Shown here one piece after another: positions 32,420 to 44,835 of a stretch of DNA of 64,000 bases (within the stretch, counting starts at the first letter, position 1; every line of letters starts with the position of its first letter). The notes under the pieces are model-generated. The model searched no databases and was not told where the DNA came from. It saw nothing but the letters and a program-made list of their open reading frames with translations. Both the position numbers and the translations under genes were made by a program. This DNA is from Streptomyces thinghirensis (GTDB taxonomy: Bacteria > Actinomycetota > Actinomycetia > Streptomycetales > Streptomycetaceae): assembly GCA_021502835.1 (NCBI GenBank), contig JAKFGP010000040.1, forward strand, positions 185,397 to 249,396. Reading direction: 5' to 3'.

Positions 32420-33670
32420 GTACCACCACCAGCGCCAGTACGCCGCCGGGTACGCCCGAGGCCACCGATTCCGCCGCCCCGGTCTTCTCCGTGGACGGCC
32501 TGTGGAAGGTCTTCGGCCCCAAGGCCGCCCGGATCCCCGCCGACCCCGAGCTGGCCGCCCTGAGCCCGGCCGAGCTGCGCTCGCGCACCGGCTGCACGGC
32601 CGCCGTGGCCGACGTCTCCTTCGACGTGCGCAAGGGCGAGGTCTTCGTCGTCATGGGCCTGTCCGGCTCCGGCAAGTCCACCCTCGTACGCTGTCTGACC
32701 CGGCTGATCGAGCCGACGGCCGGCTCCATCGCCATCGACGGCGAGGACGTCCGCGCGATGGACAAGTCCCGGCTGCGCGAGCTGCGCCGCCACCGCGCCG
32801 CGATGGTCTTCCAGCACTTCGGCCTGCTCCCGCACCGCACGGTCCTCGACAACGTGGCCTACGGCCTTGAGGTCCAGGGCATGGGCCGCGCCGAGCGCCG
32901 CGAGCGCGCCGCCGCCATCGTCGCCAAGGTCGGCCTGGAGGGCCTGGAGCACCGCCGCCCCGGCCAGCTCTCCGGCGGCCAGCGCCAGCGCGTCGGCCTG
33001 GCCCGCGCGCTCGCCGTCGACCCCCAGGTGCTGCTCTTCGACGAACCGTTCAGCGCGCTCGACCCGCTGATCCGGCGGGACATGCAGGAGGAGGTCGTCC
33101 GGCTGCACCGCGAGGAGGGCCGCACGATGGTCTTCATCACCCACGACCTCCAGGAAGCCCTCCTGGGCGACCGCATCGCGCTGATGCGCGACGGCCGCGT
33201 CGTGCAGCTCGGCACCCCCGAGGAGATCGTCGGCTCGCCCGCCGACGACTACGTCCGCGAGTTCGTCCGCGACGTCCCGCGCGAGCAGGTCCTCACGGTC
33301 CGTACGGCCATGCGCCCCGCCTCCTCGGCCGACGAGGCCGGCACCGGCCCCGCGCTCCGTCCCGAAGCCACGGTGTCGGAGGCCATCGAGGCCGTCGCCC
33401 GCGCCGGCTCCCCGGCCCGCGTCATGGACGACGGCCGCTGCCTGGGCGTGGTCGACGCGGACGCGCTGCTGTCGGTGGTAGCGGGCACAACGGCCACGGC
33501 TGACGCAGCCGACGCAACCCCCGCCGCGGCTGCGGGCAGTCGTGCCGCCGGGGCGGCACGGGTGGGCGATGGGGGTCCCCCGCGCGAGCGAAGCCGAGCG
33601 TGGGGGAGGCACCGGCCCAGCGCCGCAAGCCGACCACCCCGCCCCCGCCACCAGCGAGGAGCCGGCGTGA
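32416..33670 (+). CDS. proV: Glycine betaine/proline ABC transporter ATP-binding protein
   Basis: ProV/OpuAA-type ATPase, about 417 residues. Walker [17 protein letters not shown], signature [20 protein letters not shown], Walker [14 protein letters not shown], His switch [12 protein letters not shown]. The N-terminal [15 protein letters not shown] part is typical of the QAT subfamily. A CBS-like tail ([20 protein letters not shown]) follows. The C-terminus contains a dispersed Streptomyces repeat (33570-33609) and a frame break nearby; the expected ending is ...ATSEEPA with TGA at 33668-33670. Overlaps betA before and the permease after. Confidence 0.92.
33570..33609. repeat. Dispersed Streptomyces repeat inside proV
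   Basis: tgggggtcccccgcgcgagc followed by gaagccgagcgtgggggagg. The outer parts can pair (ctcccccac with gtgggggtc-like arms). I know this string as a frequent intergenic element of Streptomyces; here it is translated as part of the ATPase tail ([14 protein letters not shown]). Confidence 0.8.
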
Positions 33671-35610
33671 TGGCCACGATCACTGCAACGCCCCAGAAGG
33701 CCGCCCCGCCAGGCATCCTCACCAACCCAGCCGTACGCAAGCTGCTGATCCTGGCAGTCGCCGCCGCGATCCTCGTCCCCATAGCCGCCATCCAGTGGGG
33801 CGGCACCACCTGGCCCACCGCCCTCACCGTCGACGTCTCCGAACCCTCGGCAAGGCCAGCGACTGGATCATCGACAACCGCGACAGCCACCCGCTGTTCC
33901 TCTACTTCTTCGGCCACGTCAGCAACGTCGTCGTCATCGCCGTACGCGCCGTGTACCTCGCCCTCCTCGCCGTCGGCTGGGCCGGGGTCACCGCGATCGG
34001 CGCCCTGATCGCCTGGCGCGTGGCCGGCGTGAAGCTGGCGATCGGCACGGCCGCCGCGTTCCTGGCCTGCGGCCTGCTCGGCATGTGGGTGCCGACCATG
34101 CAGACCCTCGCGCTCATGGTCGTCGCCGTGCTCGCGTCGGTCGTCGTAGGCTCCCTGCTCGGCCTGGCCGCCGGCCTGTCCGACCGGATGGACCGCGTCC
34201 TGCGCCCGGTGCTCGACACCATGCAGGTGCTGCCCGCCTTCGCCTACCTCCTCCCCGTCGTCCTGGTCTTCGGCATCGGCGTCCCCGCCGCCGTCCTGGC
34301 CACCGTCGTCTACGCCGCCCCACCCATGGCCCGGCTCACCGCCCTCGGCCTGCGCGGCGCCGACAAGGAGGTCCTGGAGGCCGTCGAGTCCCTCGGCACC
34401 ACCGCCCGCCAGCGGCTGCTGACCGCCTGCATCCCGCTGGCCCGCAAGGAACTCCTCCTCGGCGTCAACCAGACGATCATGATGGCGCTGTCCATGGCCG
34501 TCATCGCCTCCGTCATCGGCGCCGGCGGCCTCGGCGACCGCGTCTACCAGGCGCTCGCCTCGGTCGACGTGGGCGCGGCACTCGCGGCCGGCATCCCGAT
34601 CGTGCTGCTCGCCGTCGTCCTGGACCGGGTGACCGGCGCGGCGGGGAGCGGCTCGGCGAATCCGGGAAGTCCCCGCTGACCTGGCTGTACGCCCTGGCCG
34701 CCGCCGCGCTGTCGCGGTCGCCGGACGGCTCGCCGGGTTCCTCGACTGGCCCGAGGCATGGGAGGTGGACATCGCCGAGCCCGTCAACCGGGCCGTCGAC
34801 TGGATGACCGCCCACCTCTACTCCGGCGTCCCCGTCATCGGCGGCACCGCCGACTGGGCCGCCCACTTCACCAGCTGGGTCCTCAACCCGCTCCGGGACG
34901 GCCTCCAGTGGCTGCCCTGGTGGTCCGTACTGCTGATCGTCGCCGTCCTCGCCTGGCTGATCGGCACCTGGCGCACCGCGCTCACCGCCGTCCTCGCCAT
35001 GGCCGCGATCGGCGTGCTCGGTGTGTGGAACCCGTCCCTGGACACGCTCTCGCAGGTCCTCGCCGCCGTCGCCGTGACCCTGGTCATCGGCTTCGCCACT
35101 GGTATCGCCGCCGCCCGCAGCGACCGCTTCGAGCGCGCGCTCCGGCCCGTCCTGGACGTCTTCCAGACGATGCCGCAGTTCGTGTACCTGATCCCGGTCG
35201 TCGCCCTCTTCGGCGTGGGCCGCGCGCCCGCCGTGGCCGCCGCGGTCGTCTACGCTCTCCCGGCCGTCGTCCGCATCACCGCCCAGGGGCTGCGCCAGGT
35301 CGACCCGGCCGCGCTGGAGTCGGCCCGCTCGCTCGGTGCCACCAGCGGGCAGCAACTGCGCCAGGTCCAGCTCCCGCTGGCCCGCCGGTCCCTGCTGCTC
35401 GCCGTCAACCAGGGTGTCGTCCTGGTCCTCGCCGTCGTCATCATCGGCGGCCTGGTCGGCGGTGGCGCGCTCGGCTACCAGGTCGTCTTCGGCCTGGCCC
35501 AGGGCGACCTGGCGACCGGCCTGGTGGCCGGCGCGGCGATCGTCTGCCTCGGTCTGATGCTCGACCGGGTCACCCAGCCGACCGAACGCCGTACGAAGAA
35601 GGGGGCCTGA
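33670..35610 (+). CDS. proW: Fused tandem glycine betaine ABC transporter permease
   Basis: About 646 residues with two complete permease halves in one polypeptide. Each half has the binding-protein-dependent permease loop: half 1 [20 protein letters not shown], half 2 [20 protein letters not shown]. Each also has a PxFx[14 protein letters not shown] segment. Between them the text [20 protein letters not shown] joins half 1 to [20 protein letters not shown], after correcting breaks near 33855, 34650 and 34715. These breaks create a false stop at 34679, which would wrongly suggest two genes. Starts at ATG 33670 overlapping the proV stop. Confidence 0.88.
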
Positions 35611-35611
35611 C

Positions 35612-36568
35612 ATGCGGATGCGTACCACCACCGCCATCGCCTCGGTCGCCGCGCTGACGCTGCTGACCGGCTGCGGCGCCGCCGACATGACCAAGCAGGC
35701 GTCCCCGTACGCCAACGCCCAGGGCGCCAGGACGGTGACCCTGTCCGTGCAGTCCTGGGTCGGCGCCCAGGCCAACGTGGCCGTCGCCCAGTACCTGCTG
35801 GAGCACGAGCTGGGCTACCGCGTCGACACCGTCCAGGTCGACGAGGTCCCCGCCTGGGACGCGCTCAGCCAGGGCCGGGTCGACGCCATCCTGGAGGACT
35901 GGGGCCACCCCGAGCAGGAGCAGCGCTACGTCGAGGACAAGAAGACCATCGCCCCCGGCGGCGACCTCGGCGTCACCGGGCACATCGGCTGGTTCGTCCC
36001 GACGTACTTCGCGAAGAAGCACCCGGACGTGACCGACTGGAAGAACCTCGACAAGTACGCCGAGCTGATGCGCACCGCGGAGAGCGGCGACAAGGGCCAG
36101 CTGATGGACGGTTCCCCGTCCTACGTCACCAACGACAAGGCCCTGGTCGAGAATCTCGACCTGGACTACAAGGTCGTCTTCGCCGGCTCCGAGGCCGCCC
36201 AGATCACCCAGATCAAGCAGTTCGCCAAGGAGAAGAAGCCCTTCCTGACCTACTGGTACATCCCCCAGTGGCTCTTCGAGAAGGTCCCGATGACCGAGGT
36301 GAAGCTGCCGCCCTACAAGGAGGGCTGCGACGCCGACCCGGCGAAGGTCGACTGCGCCTACCCGGTCACCCCGCTGCAGAAGTACCTCAACGCCGACTTC
36401 GCGGAGGACGGCGGCAAGGCGGCGGAGTTCCTGAAGAACTTCAAGTGGACGACCGAGGACCAGAACCAGGTCTCCCTGATGATCGCCGAGCAGAAGATGC
36501 GGCCCGAGGAGGCGGCGAAGAAGTGGGTGGACAGCCACGAGTCCGTCTGGAAGAAGTGGCTGCCCTGA
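35612..36568 (+). CDS. proX: Glycine betaine-binding lipoprotein of the ABC transporter
   Basis: 318 residues and intact. Lipoprotein signal MRMRTTTAIASVAALTLLTGC (lipid Cys in LLTGC). OpuAC-type binding fold: VQSWVGAQANVAVAQYLLEH, the aromatic-rich TYWYIPQWLFEKVPM and IGWFVPTY supply the Trp/Tyr cage expected for quaternary amines. Begins 1 base after the permease stop. Ends the bet-pro operon: synthesis from choline plus uptake. Confidence 0.95.
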   Translation: MRMRTTTAIASVAALTLLTGCGAADMTKQASPYANAQGARTVTLSVQSWVGAQANVAVAQYLLEHELGYRVDTVQVDEVPAWDALSQGRVDAILEDWGHPEQEQRYVEDKKTIAPGGDLGVTGHIGWFVPTYFAKKHPDVTDWKNLDKYAELMRTAESGDKGQLMDGSPSYVTNDKALVENLDLDYKVVFAGSEAAQITQIKQFAKEKKPFLTYWYIPQWLFEKVPMTEVKLPPYKEGCDADPAKVDCAYPVTPLQKYLNADFAEDGGKAAEFLKNFKWTTEDQNQVSLMIAEQKMRPEEAAKKWVDSHESVWKKWLP

Positions 36569-36571
36569 CCC

Positions 36572-37328
36572 TCACTCCGTCGGTTCCGTCGGTTCCGTCG
36601 GTCCCGTCTGTTCCGTCAGTTCGGCCGCGATCTCCCGCAGGGCCCGGGTCGCGCGCCGCTGGAGTCCCGGCCCGAACGTGATCCGGGTGGCCCCGAGTCC
36701 GCCGAGTTCGGCGGGCGAGGGGCCCTCCCCGGGCACCGCGCCGACGTTGACCGGCCCCTGGATCCCGGCCCGCAGCAGCGGCAGTACGCCGGTCGGGGCG
36801 AAGATCGGGTACACGCAGTCGGCGCCCGCGCCGACGTACAGCGCGGCCCGCTCGATCGCCGCGCCCGGGTCGTCGACACCGCGGACGAACGTGTCGATGC
36901 GGGCGTTGACGAACAGCCGGTCCCCGGCCGCCGCCCGCACCTCGGCGAGCCACTCCGCGTGCTCCCGCGGGTCCTTGAGCACCCCGTTCGCGGAGTCCTC
37001 CAGGTTGCAGCCCACGGCGCCCGCCTCCAGCAGCCGCTCCACCAGCTCCTTCGGCGCCAGCCCGTACCCGTCCTCGACGTCCGCGGAGACGGGCACGTCC
37101 ACGGCCCGCGCGATCCGCGCCACCGCCGCGAACATCTCGTCGGCCGGAGTCGCCCCGTCCTCGTACCCGAGGGAGGCCGCAACCCCCGCGCTGGGCGTGG
37201 CGAGCGCCGGGAACCCGGCCTCCGCGAACACCCGGGCGCTCGCCGCGTCCCAGGGCCCGGGCAGGACGAGGGGGTCGCCGGGGACCCGGCCGTGGTGCGA
37301 GGGCGCGGAAGCGGTCGGTCTTGGTCAC
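36572..37328 (-). CDS. Isocitrate lyase / PEP mutase superfamily protein
   Basis: About 252 residues, TIM-barrel ICL/PEPM family, which cleaves or forms C-C or P-C bonds in 2-methylisocitrate-, oxaloacetate- or phosphonate-like substrates. Motifs: GPWDAASARVFAEAGFPALA (break near 37255), DVPVSADVEDGYG (metal Asp/Glu), VGCNLEDS, FVNARIDTFVRG. The catalytic KKCGH-type loop of true isocitrate lyases is absent, so a non-ICL activity is likely. GTG start overlaps the upstream AhpD-like gene stop. The tail TEPTEPTE comes from a 9-bp repeat (cggttccgt). Substrate unknown. Confidence 0.82.
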
Positions 37329-37788
37329 CACTGTGTGCTCCCCGGGGAATCCGCCGGCCGACCATCAGCCGGTTCCAGCTGTTGATGGCGGTGATCAGCG
37401 CGAGCAGGTGGGCCAGCCGGTCGGCGTCGAGGTGCCGGGCGGCCTCCTCGTACACCTCGTCCGGCACGAACCCCTCCGTCAGGACCGTGACCGCCTCGGT
37501 GAGCGCCAGCGCGGCCCGCTCCCGAGCGTCGAAGACCCCCTCGGCCTCCTCCCACGCGGCGAGCAGATCGAGCTGCCGTTCACCGACACCCTCCTTGCGC
37601 GCGATGCCCAGATGCATGTCCAGGCAGAACGCGCAGTGGTTGAGCTGCGAGGCGCGGATCTGCACCAGCTCCGCGAGGGCCGGATCGCCCAGGCCCCGCT
37701 TGGCGGCGGCGCTCAGCGCCCCCAGCGCCGAGCGCACACCGTCGTCCAGGCGGGTCGTACGGGTCGTACGGGTCGTACGGGCCGTCAT
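37325..37788 (-). CDS. Carboxymuconolactone decarboxylase/AhpD-like protein
   Basis: About 154 residues. IRASQLNHCAFCLDMHLGIA carries the AhpD-type CxxC followed by His, expected for peroxidase-reductase chemistry. The N-terminus has a repeated RTT (from repeated gtcgtacgg). Paralogue of the next gene upstream, with the same EAVTVLTEGFVPDEVYEEAA. A frame break near 37340 obscures the end; TGA at 37325-37327 is preferred, overlapping the ICL-family start. ATG overlaps the stop of the upstream paralogue (ATGA). Confidence 0.82.
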
Positions 37789-38294
37789 CCGTGCTGCCCC
37801 GGCGTGTAGTGACCCGGCGTCATCCGGCACGTCACGCCGAAGCGGTTCCAGGCGTTGATCACCGTGATCGCGGCGATCAGCTGCGCCAGCTCCGGCTCCT
37901 CGAAGTGCGCGGCGGCCTTCTCGTAGACCGCGTCGGGCACGAAGCCGTCGGTCAGGACCGTCACCGCCTCGGTCAGCTCGATCGCCGCCAGCTCCTTCTC
38001 CGTGTAGTAGTGCCGCGACTCCTCCCACGCGCTGAGCTGGATGATCCGTTCCACGCTCTCGCCGGCCGCGAGTGCGTCCTTGGTGTGCATGTCGATGCAG
38101 AGGGCGCAGTGGTTGATCTGGGAGGCGCGGATCTTCACCAGCTCGTACAGCGTCGGGTCCAGCCCCCGCTTGGCGGCCGTGTCGAGCCGGATCATCGCCT
38201 TGTAGACCTCGGGAGCGTGCTTGGCCCACTCCAGGCGGGGGGCCTCCTCGGGGGCGAAGCCGGGGGCGGCGGTGGTGTTCGCGTTCGTCGTCAT
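37785..38294 (-). CDS. Carboxymuconolactone decarboxylase/AhpD-like protein
   Basis: 169 residues and intact. Catalytic text IRASQINHCALCIDMHTKDA with CxxC and His; EAVTVLTDGFVPDAVYEKAA; INAWNRFGVTCRM near the end. All-helical AhpD fold. First gene of a three-gene unit (two AhpD-like proteins and an ICL/PEPM protein) divergent from a MocR regulator, with only 47 bp between, so the regulator probably controls it. Probable peroxide- or carbonyl-handling enzyme; substrate unknown. Confidence 0.9.
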   Translation of the reverse strand: MTTNANTTAAPGFAPEEAPRLEWAKHAPEVYKAMIRLDTAAKRGLDPTLYELVKIRASQINHCALCIDMHTKDALAAGESVERIIQLSAWEESRHYYTEKELAAIELTEAVTVLTDGFVPDAVYEKAAAHFEEPELAQLIAAITVINAWNRFGVTCRMTPGHYTPGQHG

Positions 38295-38341
38295 GGTCTT
38301 GAGCCTAGGAGCGAGGCAGCCCAGGAGTATGGTCCATTTCC

Positions 38342-39731
38342 ATGGGGAAACCGTGGGCCACTTTCGGCGTCGACCTGCACCTGGACCGCTCCGGCCCCGG
38401 CCTGCGCCGCGGTCTCACCGACGCCCTGCGCGAGGCCGTCCGCGGCGGCCGGCTGGCGCCCGGCACCCGGCTGCCCTCCTCGCGTTCCCTCGCCGCCGAC
38501 CTGGGCGTGGCCCGCAACACGGTGGCCGAGGCCTACGCCGACCTGGTCGCCGAGGGCTGGCTCGCCGCCCGCCAGGGCTCCGGAACCCGGGTCGCCGACC
38601 GGACACCCGCCGCCCCCGACCAGCGCCCGGCACCGCACCGGCGGGCACCGGGCCGCCCCGCCTACGACCTCGTCCCCGGCACGCCCGAACTCGCGTCGTT
38701 CCCCCGCGCCCAGTGGCTGAAGGCGGCCCGCCGCGCCCTGACCGCCGCCCCCGACCAAACGCTCGGCTACGGCGACCCGCGCGGCCGGATCGAACTGCGC
38801 ACCGCCCTCGCCGACTACCTCTCGCGCGCCCGCGGCGTGCGCGCCGACCCCGACCGGATCGTCGTCTGCGCCGGCTTCCTCGGCGGCCTCGGTGTCCTCG
38901 CCGACCTGCTGCGCCGCAGGGAGCGCGCTCCGTGGCGGTCGAGTCCTACGGCCTGCCGCACCACCGCGCCCTGCTCACCCGCGCGGGCCTCGCCACACCC
39001 CCGCTGCCCTTCGACGACCGCGGCACCCGTCCCCCGACGACGACCCGGCCACCACCGGGGCCGTCCTCCTCACCCCCTCCCACCAGTTCCCGATGGGCCT
39101 GCCCCTGCTCCCCGAACGCCGCACCGCACTGATCGACCGCGCCCGCCGCACCGGCGGACTGGTCCTGGAGGACGACTACGACGGCGAGTTCCGCTACGAC
39201 CGACAGCCCGTCGGCTCCCTCCAGGGACTGGACCCCGACCGCGTCGTCTATCTGGGCACCGCCAGCAAGTCCCTCGCCCCCGGCCTGCGCCTGGGCTGGC
39301 TGGTGCTGCCGCCGTCGCTGGTCGAGGAGGCCGTGGACGGCATGGCGGGCCGCACTCCGGGCGTCCTGGACCAGCTGACCCTCGCGGAGTTCCTCGGCTC
39401 CGGCGACTACGACCGGCATGTCCGGGCCGCCCGCCTGCGCTACCGGCGCCGCCGTGACGCGCTGGTCGCCGCCCTCGCCGAGCGCGCCCCCGACGTGCGC
39501 GTCACCGGCATCGCGGCCGGACTGCACGCCGTACTCCAACTGCCGCCCGGCACCGAGCAGCAGACCGTCAGGGCCGCCGCCTGGAACGGCCTCGCCGTCC
39601 ACGGCCTGTCCACGTTCCGCCACCCGGAAGCGGCCGTCGCCCCGCTGGACGCCCTCGTCGTCGGCTACGGCACCCCGCCCGACCACGCCTGGGCGGGGGC
39701 CCTGGACGCGCTGTGCCGGGCGCTGCCGTAG
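38342..39731 (+). CDS. MocR/PdxR-type GntR regulator with aminotransferase domain
   Basis: About 462 residues. N-terminal GntR winged helix (LAPGTRLPSSRSLAADLGVA, RNTVAEAYADLVAEGWLAAR). C-terminal fold-type I aminotransferase-like domain with LVLEDDYDGEFRYDRQPVGS and the PLP lysine in LGTASKSLAPGLRLGW. Such proteins sense PLP or amino compounds and usually control the divergent gene. Breaks lie near 38925 and 39035. The promoter gap to the AhpD-like operon is 47 bp. Confidence 0.92.
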
Positions 39732-39809
39732 AGTCCACCCCCGGCACGGGCCGTACACTCGATCGGCCCAACTGTCGTACACCTGCGTGGACAACGGGGA
39801 GACAAGGAA

Positions 39810-40172
39810 ATGGCAGAGACCCGGCGACGGCTGCGGTCGAGCACCGTGGTGCTCGGCGGTATGGGAGTGCTCGCGGCGGCCCTGAGCGCCTGCGGATCGG
39901 ACCCCGACCGCCGCTGCGTGGACCGCGACAGCTACGACTACATCAACGGCTACAAGGTCGTCGCCGACAAGAACTGCAAGTCGGGCTCGTCCGGCGGTTC
40001 GTACGGCAAGGGCGGCAAGAAGAAGCCCGGCTCGTCGAAGGTGTCCGACGCCGACTGGTACTACGACGCCGACGTCAGCAACGGCCGGGCCGACTACGGC
40101 ACCTTCAGCCGCGACGAGGCCGTCGACCGCGGCGGCTTCGGCTGCTCCGGCTCCGGCAGCGGCGGCGGCTGA
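39810..40172 (+). CDS. Small lipoprotein, YgiB/DUF1190-like
   Basis: 120 residues and intact. Lipoprotein signal with STVVLGGMGVLAAALSAC (Cys about residue 28). The mature part is short and Gly/Ser/Lys-rich, has paired Cys (RRCVDRDSYDYINGYKVV, DKNCKSG) and ends DRGGFGCSGSGSGGG. The RGGFG ending and the place before an ATP-grasp GSP-synthase-like gene recall E. coli YgiB upstream of YgiC. The similarity is short, so the family call is tentative; the lipoprotein call is firm. Confidence 0.75.
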   Translation: MAETRRRLRSSTVVLGGMGVLAAALSACGSDPDRRCVDRDSYDYINGYKVVADKNCKSGSSGGSYGKGGKKKPGSSKVSDADWYYDADVSNGRADYGTFSRDEAVDRGGFGCSGSGSGGG

Positions 40173-40180
40173 GGCCGACC

Positions 40181-41372
40181 GTGCAACGCCGCACCACCGA
40201 GCCGCGCCCCGGCTGGCAGCAGACAGTGGAGGAGCAGGGGGTGCGTCTACCCCCTCACCCGCTACCCGGACGGCTCCCCTGCGCCCCTACTGGGACGAGA
40301 GCGCCTTCTACGTCTTCTCCCTACCGGAGGTCGAGGCGCTGGAGGAGGTCGTCGAGGAACTCCACCGCATGTGCCTGGCGGCGGCCGAGCACATCGTCAC
40401 CGCCGGCCGCTTCGCCGACCTCGGCATCACCGACCCGCGAGTGGTCGGGGCGGTCACCGAGGCCTGGCACCGCCGTGCCGAACTCCCCTCCGTCTACGCC
40501 CGCTTCGACCTGCGCTACGACGGCACCGGGCCCGCCAAGCTCCTGGAGTACAACGCGGACACCCCGACCTCCCTCGTCGAGGCCGCGTCCCCCGCAGTGG
40601 TTCTGGATGGAGGAGAGCTTCCCCGGCGCCGACCAGTGGAACAGCCTCCACGAGCGTCTCGTCGACGCCTGGAAGAAGCAGGCCGCCCTCCTCCCGCCCG
40701 GCAGCCCGCTGTACTTCGCGAACTCCGAGGCCGACGAGCTGGGCGAGGACCTGATGACGGTCGCCTACCTCAAGGAGACCGCCGAGCAGGCCGGCCTGGA
40801 GACCGAGTGGATCTCCATGGAGGAGATCGGCTGGGACCGCCTGTCCGGCCGCTTCGTCGACAGCAGGCTCCGCTTCATCCGCAGCATCTTCAAGCTCTAC
40901 CCCTGGGAGTGGCTCACCACCGACCGCTTCGCCGACCACGTCCTGGACACCCTCGACAACGGCGGCGGCACCGGCACCACCCTGTGGATCGAGCCCGCCT
41001 GGAAGATGCTGCTCAGCAACAAGGCGCTGCTGGCGATCCTCTGGGAGCTGTACCCCGGCCACCCCAACCTCCTCCCCGCCTACCTCGACGGCCCCCGCGA
41101 GCTGGCCGACACCACCGGCTACGTCGCCAAGCCCCTCCTGGGCCGCGAGGGCGCCGGCGTCACGATCCACCGCCCCGGCACGGAAGCGCCGACCCCGCGC
41201 ACCGACCTCTGCTGCTACCAGGAGCTGGCGCCCCTGCCGGACTTCGACGGCAACCGGGTCGTCCTCGGCGCGTGGGTGGTGGAGAACGAGTCGGCGGGCC
41301 TGGGTATCAGGGAGTCGAGCGGCCTGGTGACGGACGAATACGCCCGCTTCCCTGCCCCACGTGATCCTCTGA
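40181..41372 (+). CDS. Glutathionylspermidine synthase-like ATP-grasp protein (YgiC-like)
   Basis: About 396 residues from a GTG 8 bases after the lipoprotein stop. Motifs of the GSP synthase C-terminal fold: RFDLRYDGTGPAKLLEYNAD, TPTSLVEAA, FSLPEVEALEEVVEELH, IEPAWKMLLSNKALLAILWE, YVAKPLLGREGAGVTIH (nucleotide-binding Lys). Breaks lie near 40245, 40280, 40595 and 41350; the corrected end is FVPHVIL. Streptomycetes have no glutathione, so the amide it forms is probably different; substrate unknown. It may act with the adjacent lipoprotein. Confidence 0.85.
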
Positions 41373-41431
41373 GGACCGTCGCTCGCATGGTGGACGCCGG
41401 GACCCGGCCCTCCGTGCCGCCCGGTAGGCTG

Positions 41432-41517
41432 CGGGTGGGCCGTGACTGGCGCGCGCTGGGATGGGACCGACCATCGGGGGAGCGGCTCGAAGGACGAGTG
41501 CCGTGCGCCTGGGCCGA
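41432..41517 (+). promoter_or_regulatory. ZTP (pfl) riboswitch upstream of glyA
   Basis: Contains the two conserved blocks in order: gggccgtgactggcg ... tggg ... gaccatcgggggagcggct, then a linker and gccgtgcgcctgggc. The gactggcg and cgggggagcg/gcctgggc elements are the hallmark of the ZTP class, which binds ZMP/ZTP and turns on one-carbon genes when 10-formyl-THF is low. It sits 35 bp before the glyA start; serine hydroxymethyltransferase genes are classic targets. Confidence 0.92.
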
Positions 41518-41551
41518 CCCGAACGCCGACCGCACCGTCCGGAGGTCCCCC

Positions 41552-44120
<2,569 letters not shown>

Positions 44121-44238
44121 TAGCGCTGCACATCACTCCGGTTGCGCCTGCCCCGGGCACGGTCGTGGCCGTACAGTCGATAGCCGGGTGTCCGACACAG
44201 CGACATACGACGAGTGACACGTAACGACAGGAGACGAC

Positions 44239-44820
44239 GTGGGGACCGTAACGATCGGCGTGTCGATCGCGGTCCCGGAGCCTCACGGCAGCAAGCTCCA
44301 GCAGCTGCGCGCGCGGGCTCGGCGACGCCGCTGCTCACGGCATCCCCACGCACGTCACCCTGCTGCCGCCGACCGAGGTCGACGGCGCCGCGCTGCCCGC
44401 GATCGAGGCGCACCTGGCGGAGGTGGCGGCGCGCGGCCGGCCCTTCCCGATGCGGCTGTCCGGCACCGGGACCTTCCGCCCGCTGTCGCCCGTGGTCTTC
44501 GTCCAGGTGGTCGAGGGCGCCGCGGCCTGCTCCTGGCTGCAGAAGCGGGTCCGCGACACCTCCGGGCCGGTGCCGCGCGAACTGCAGTTCCCGTACCACC
44601 CGCACGTCACGGTGGCGCACGGTATCGAGGAAGCGGCGATGGACCGCGCCTACGAGGAGCTGTCCGACTACGAGGCCCAGTGGCCCTGCACCGGCTTCGC
44701 GCTCTACGAGCAGGGCGCCGACGGGGTGTGGCGCAAGCTGCGCGAGTTCCCCTTCGGCAGCACCACCGTGCCCCCGCAGTCGGGACGCGTGGAGAGCGGC
44801 TCCCCTGCCCCGCCCGGTAG
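44239..44820 (+). CDS. 2'-5' RNA ligase family (2H phosphoesterase) protein
   Basis: About 193 residues, GTG start (VGTVTIGVSIAVPEPHGSKL). Two HxT motifs define the family: IPTHVTLLPPTEV and YHPHVTVAHGIEE. Break near 44312 and possibly another near the C-terminus. 2H enzymes act on cyclic phosphates or 2'-5' bonds in RNA; the substrate here is unknown. The position between trpS and dprE genes is unlinked to any obvious partner. Confidence 0.85.
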   Translation: MGTVTIGVSIAVPEPHGSKLQQLRARARRRRCSRHPHARHPAAADRGRRRRAARDRGAPGGGGGARPALPDAAVRHRDLPPAVARGLRPGGRGRRGLLLAAEAGPRHLRAGAARTAVPVPPARHGGARYRGSGDGPRLRGAVRLRGPVALHRLRALRAGRRRGVAQAARVPLRQHHRAPAVGTRGERLPCPAR

Positions 44821-44835
44821 GCCCTCGCCGAGGCG

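Noticed and set aside
33600..34800. Two separate betaine permease genes split at a stop at 34679
   Set aside because: The protein text continues in other frames across the stop with a sensible linker and no ribosome site or start in between; the stop is produced by a 1-base break.
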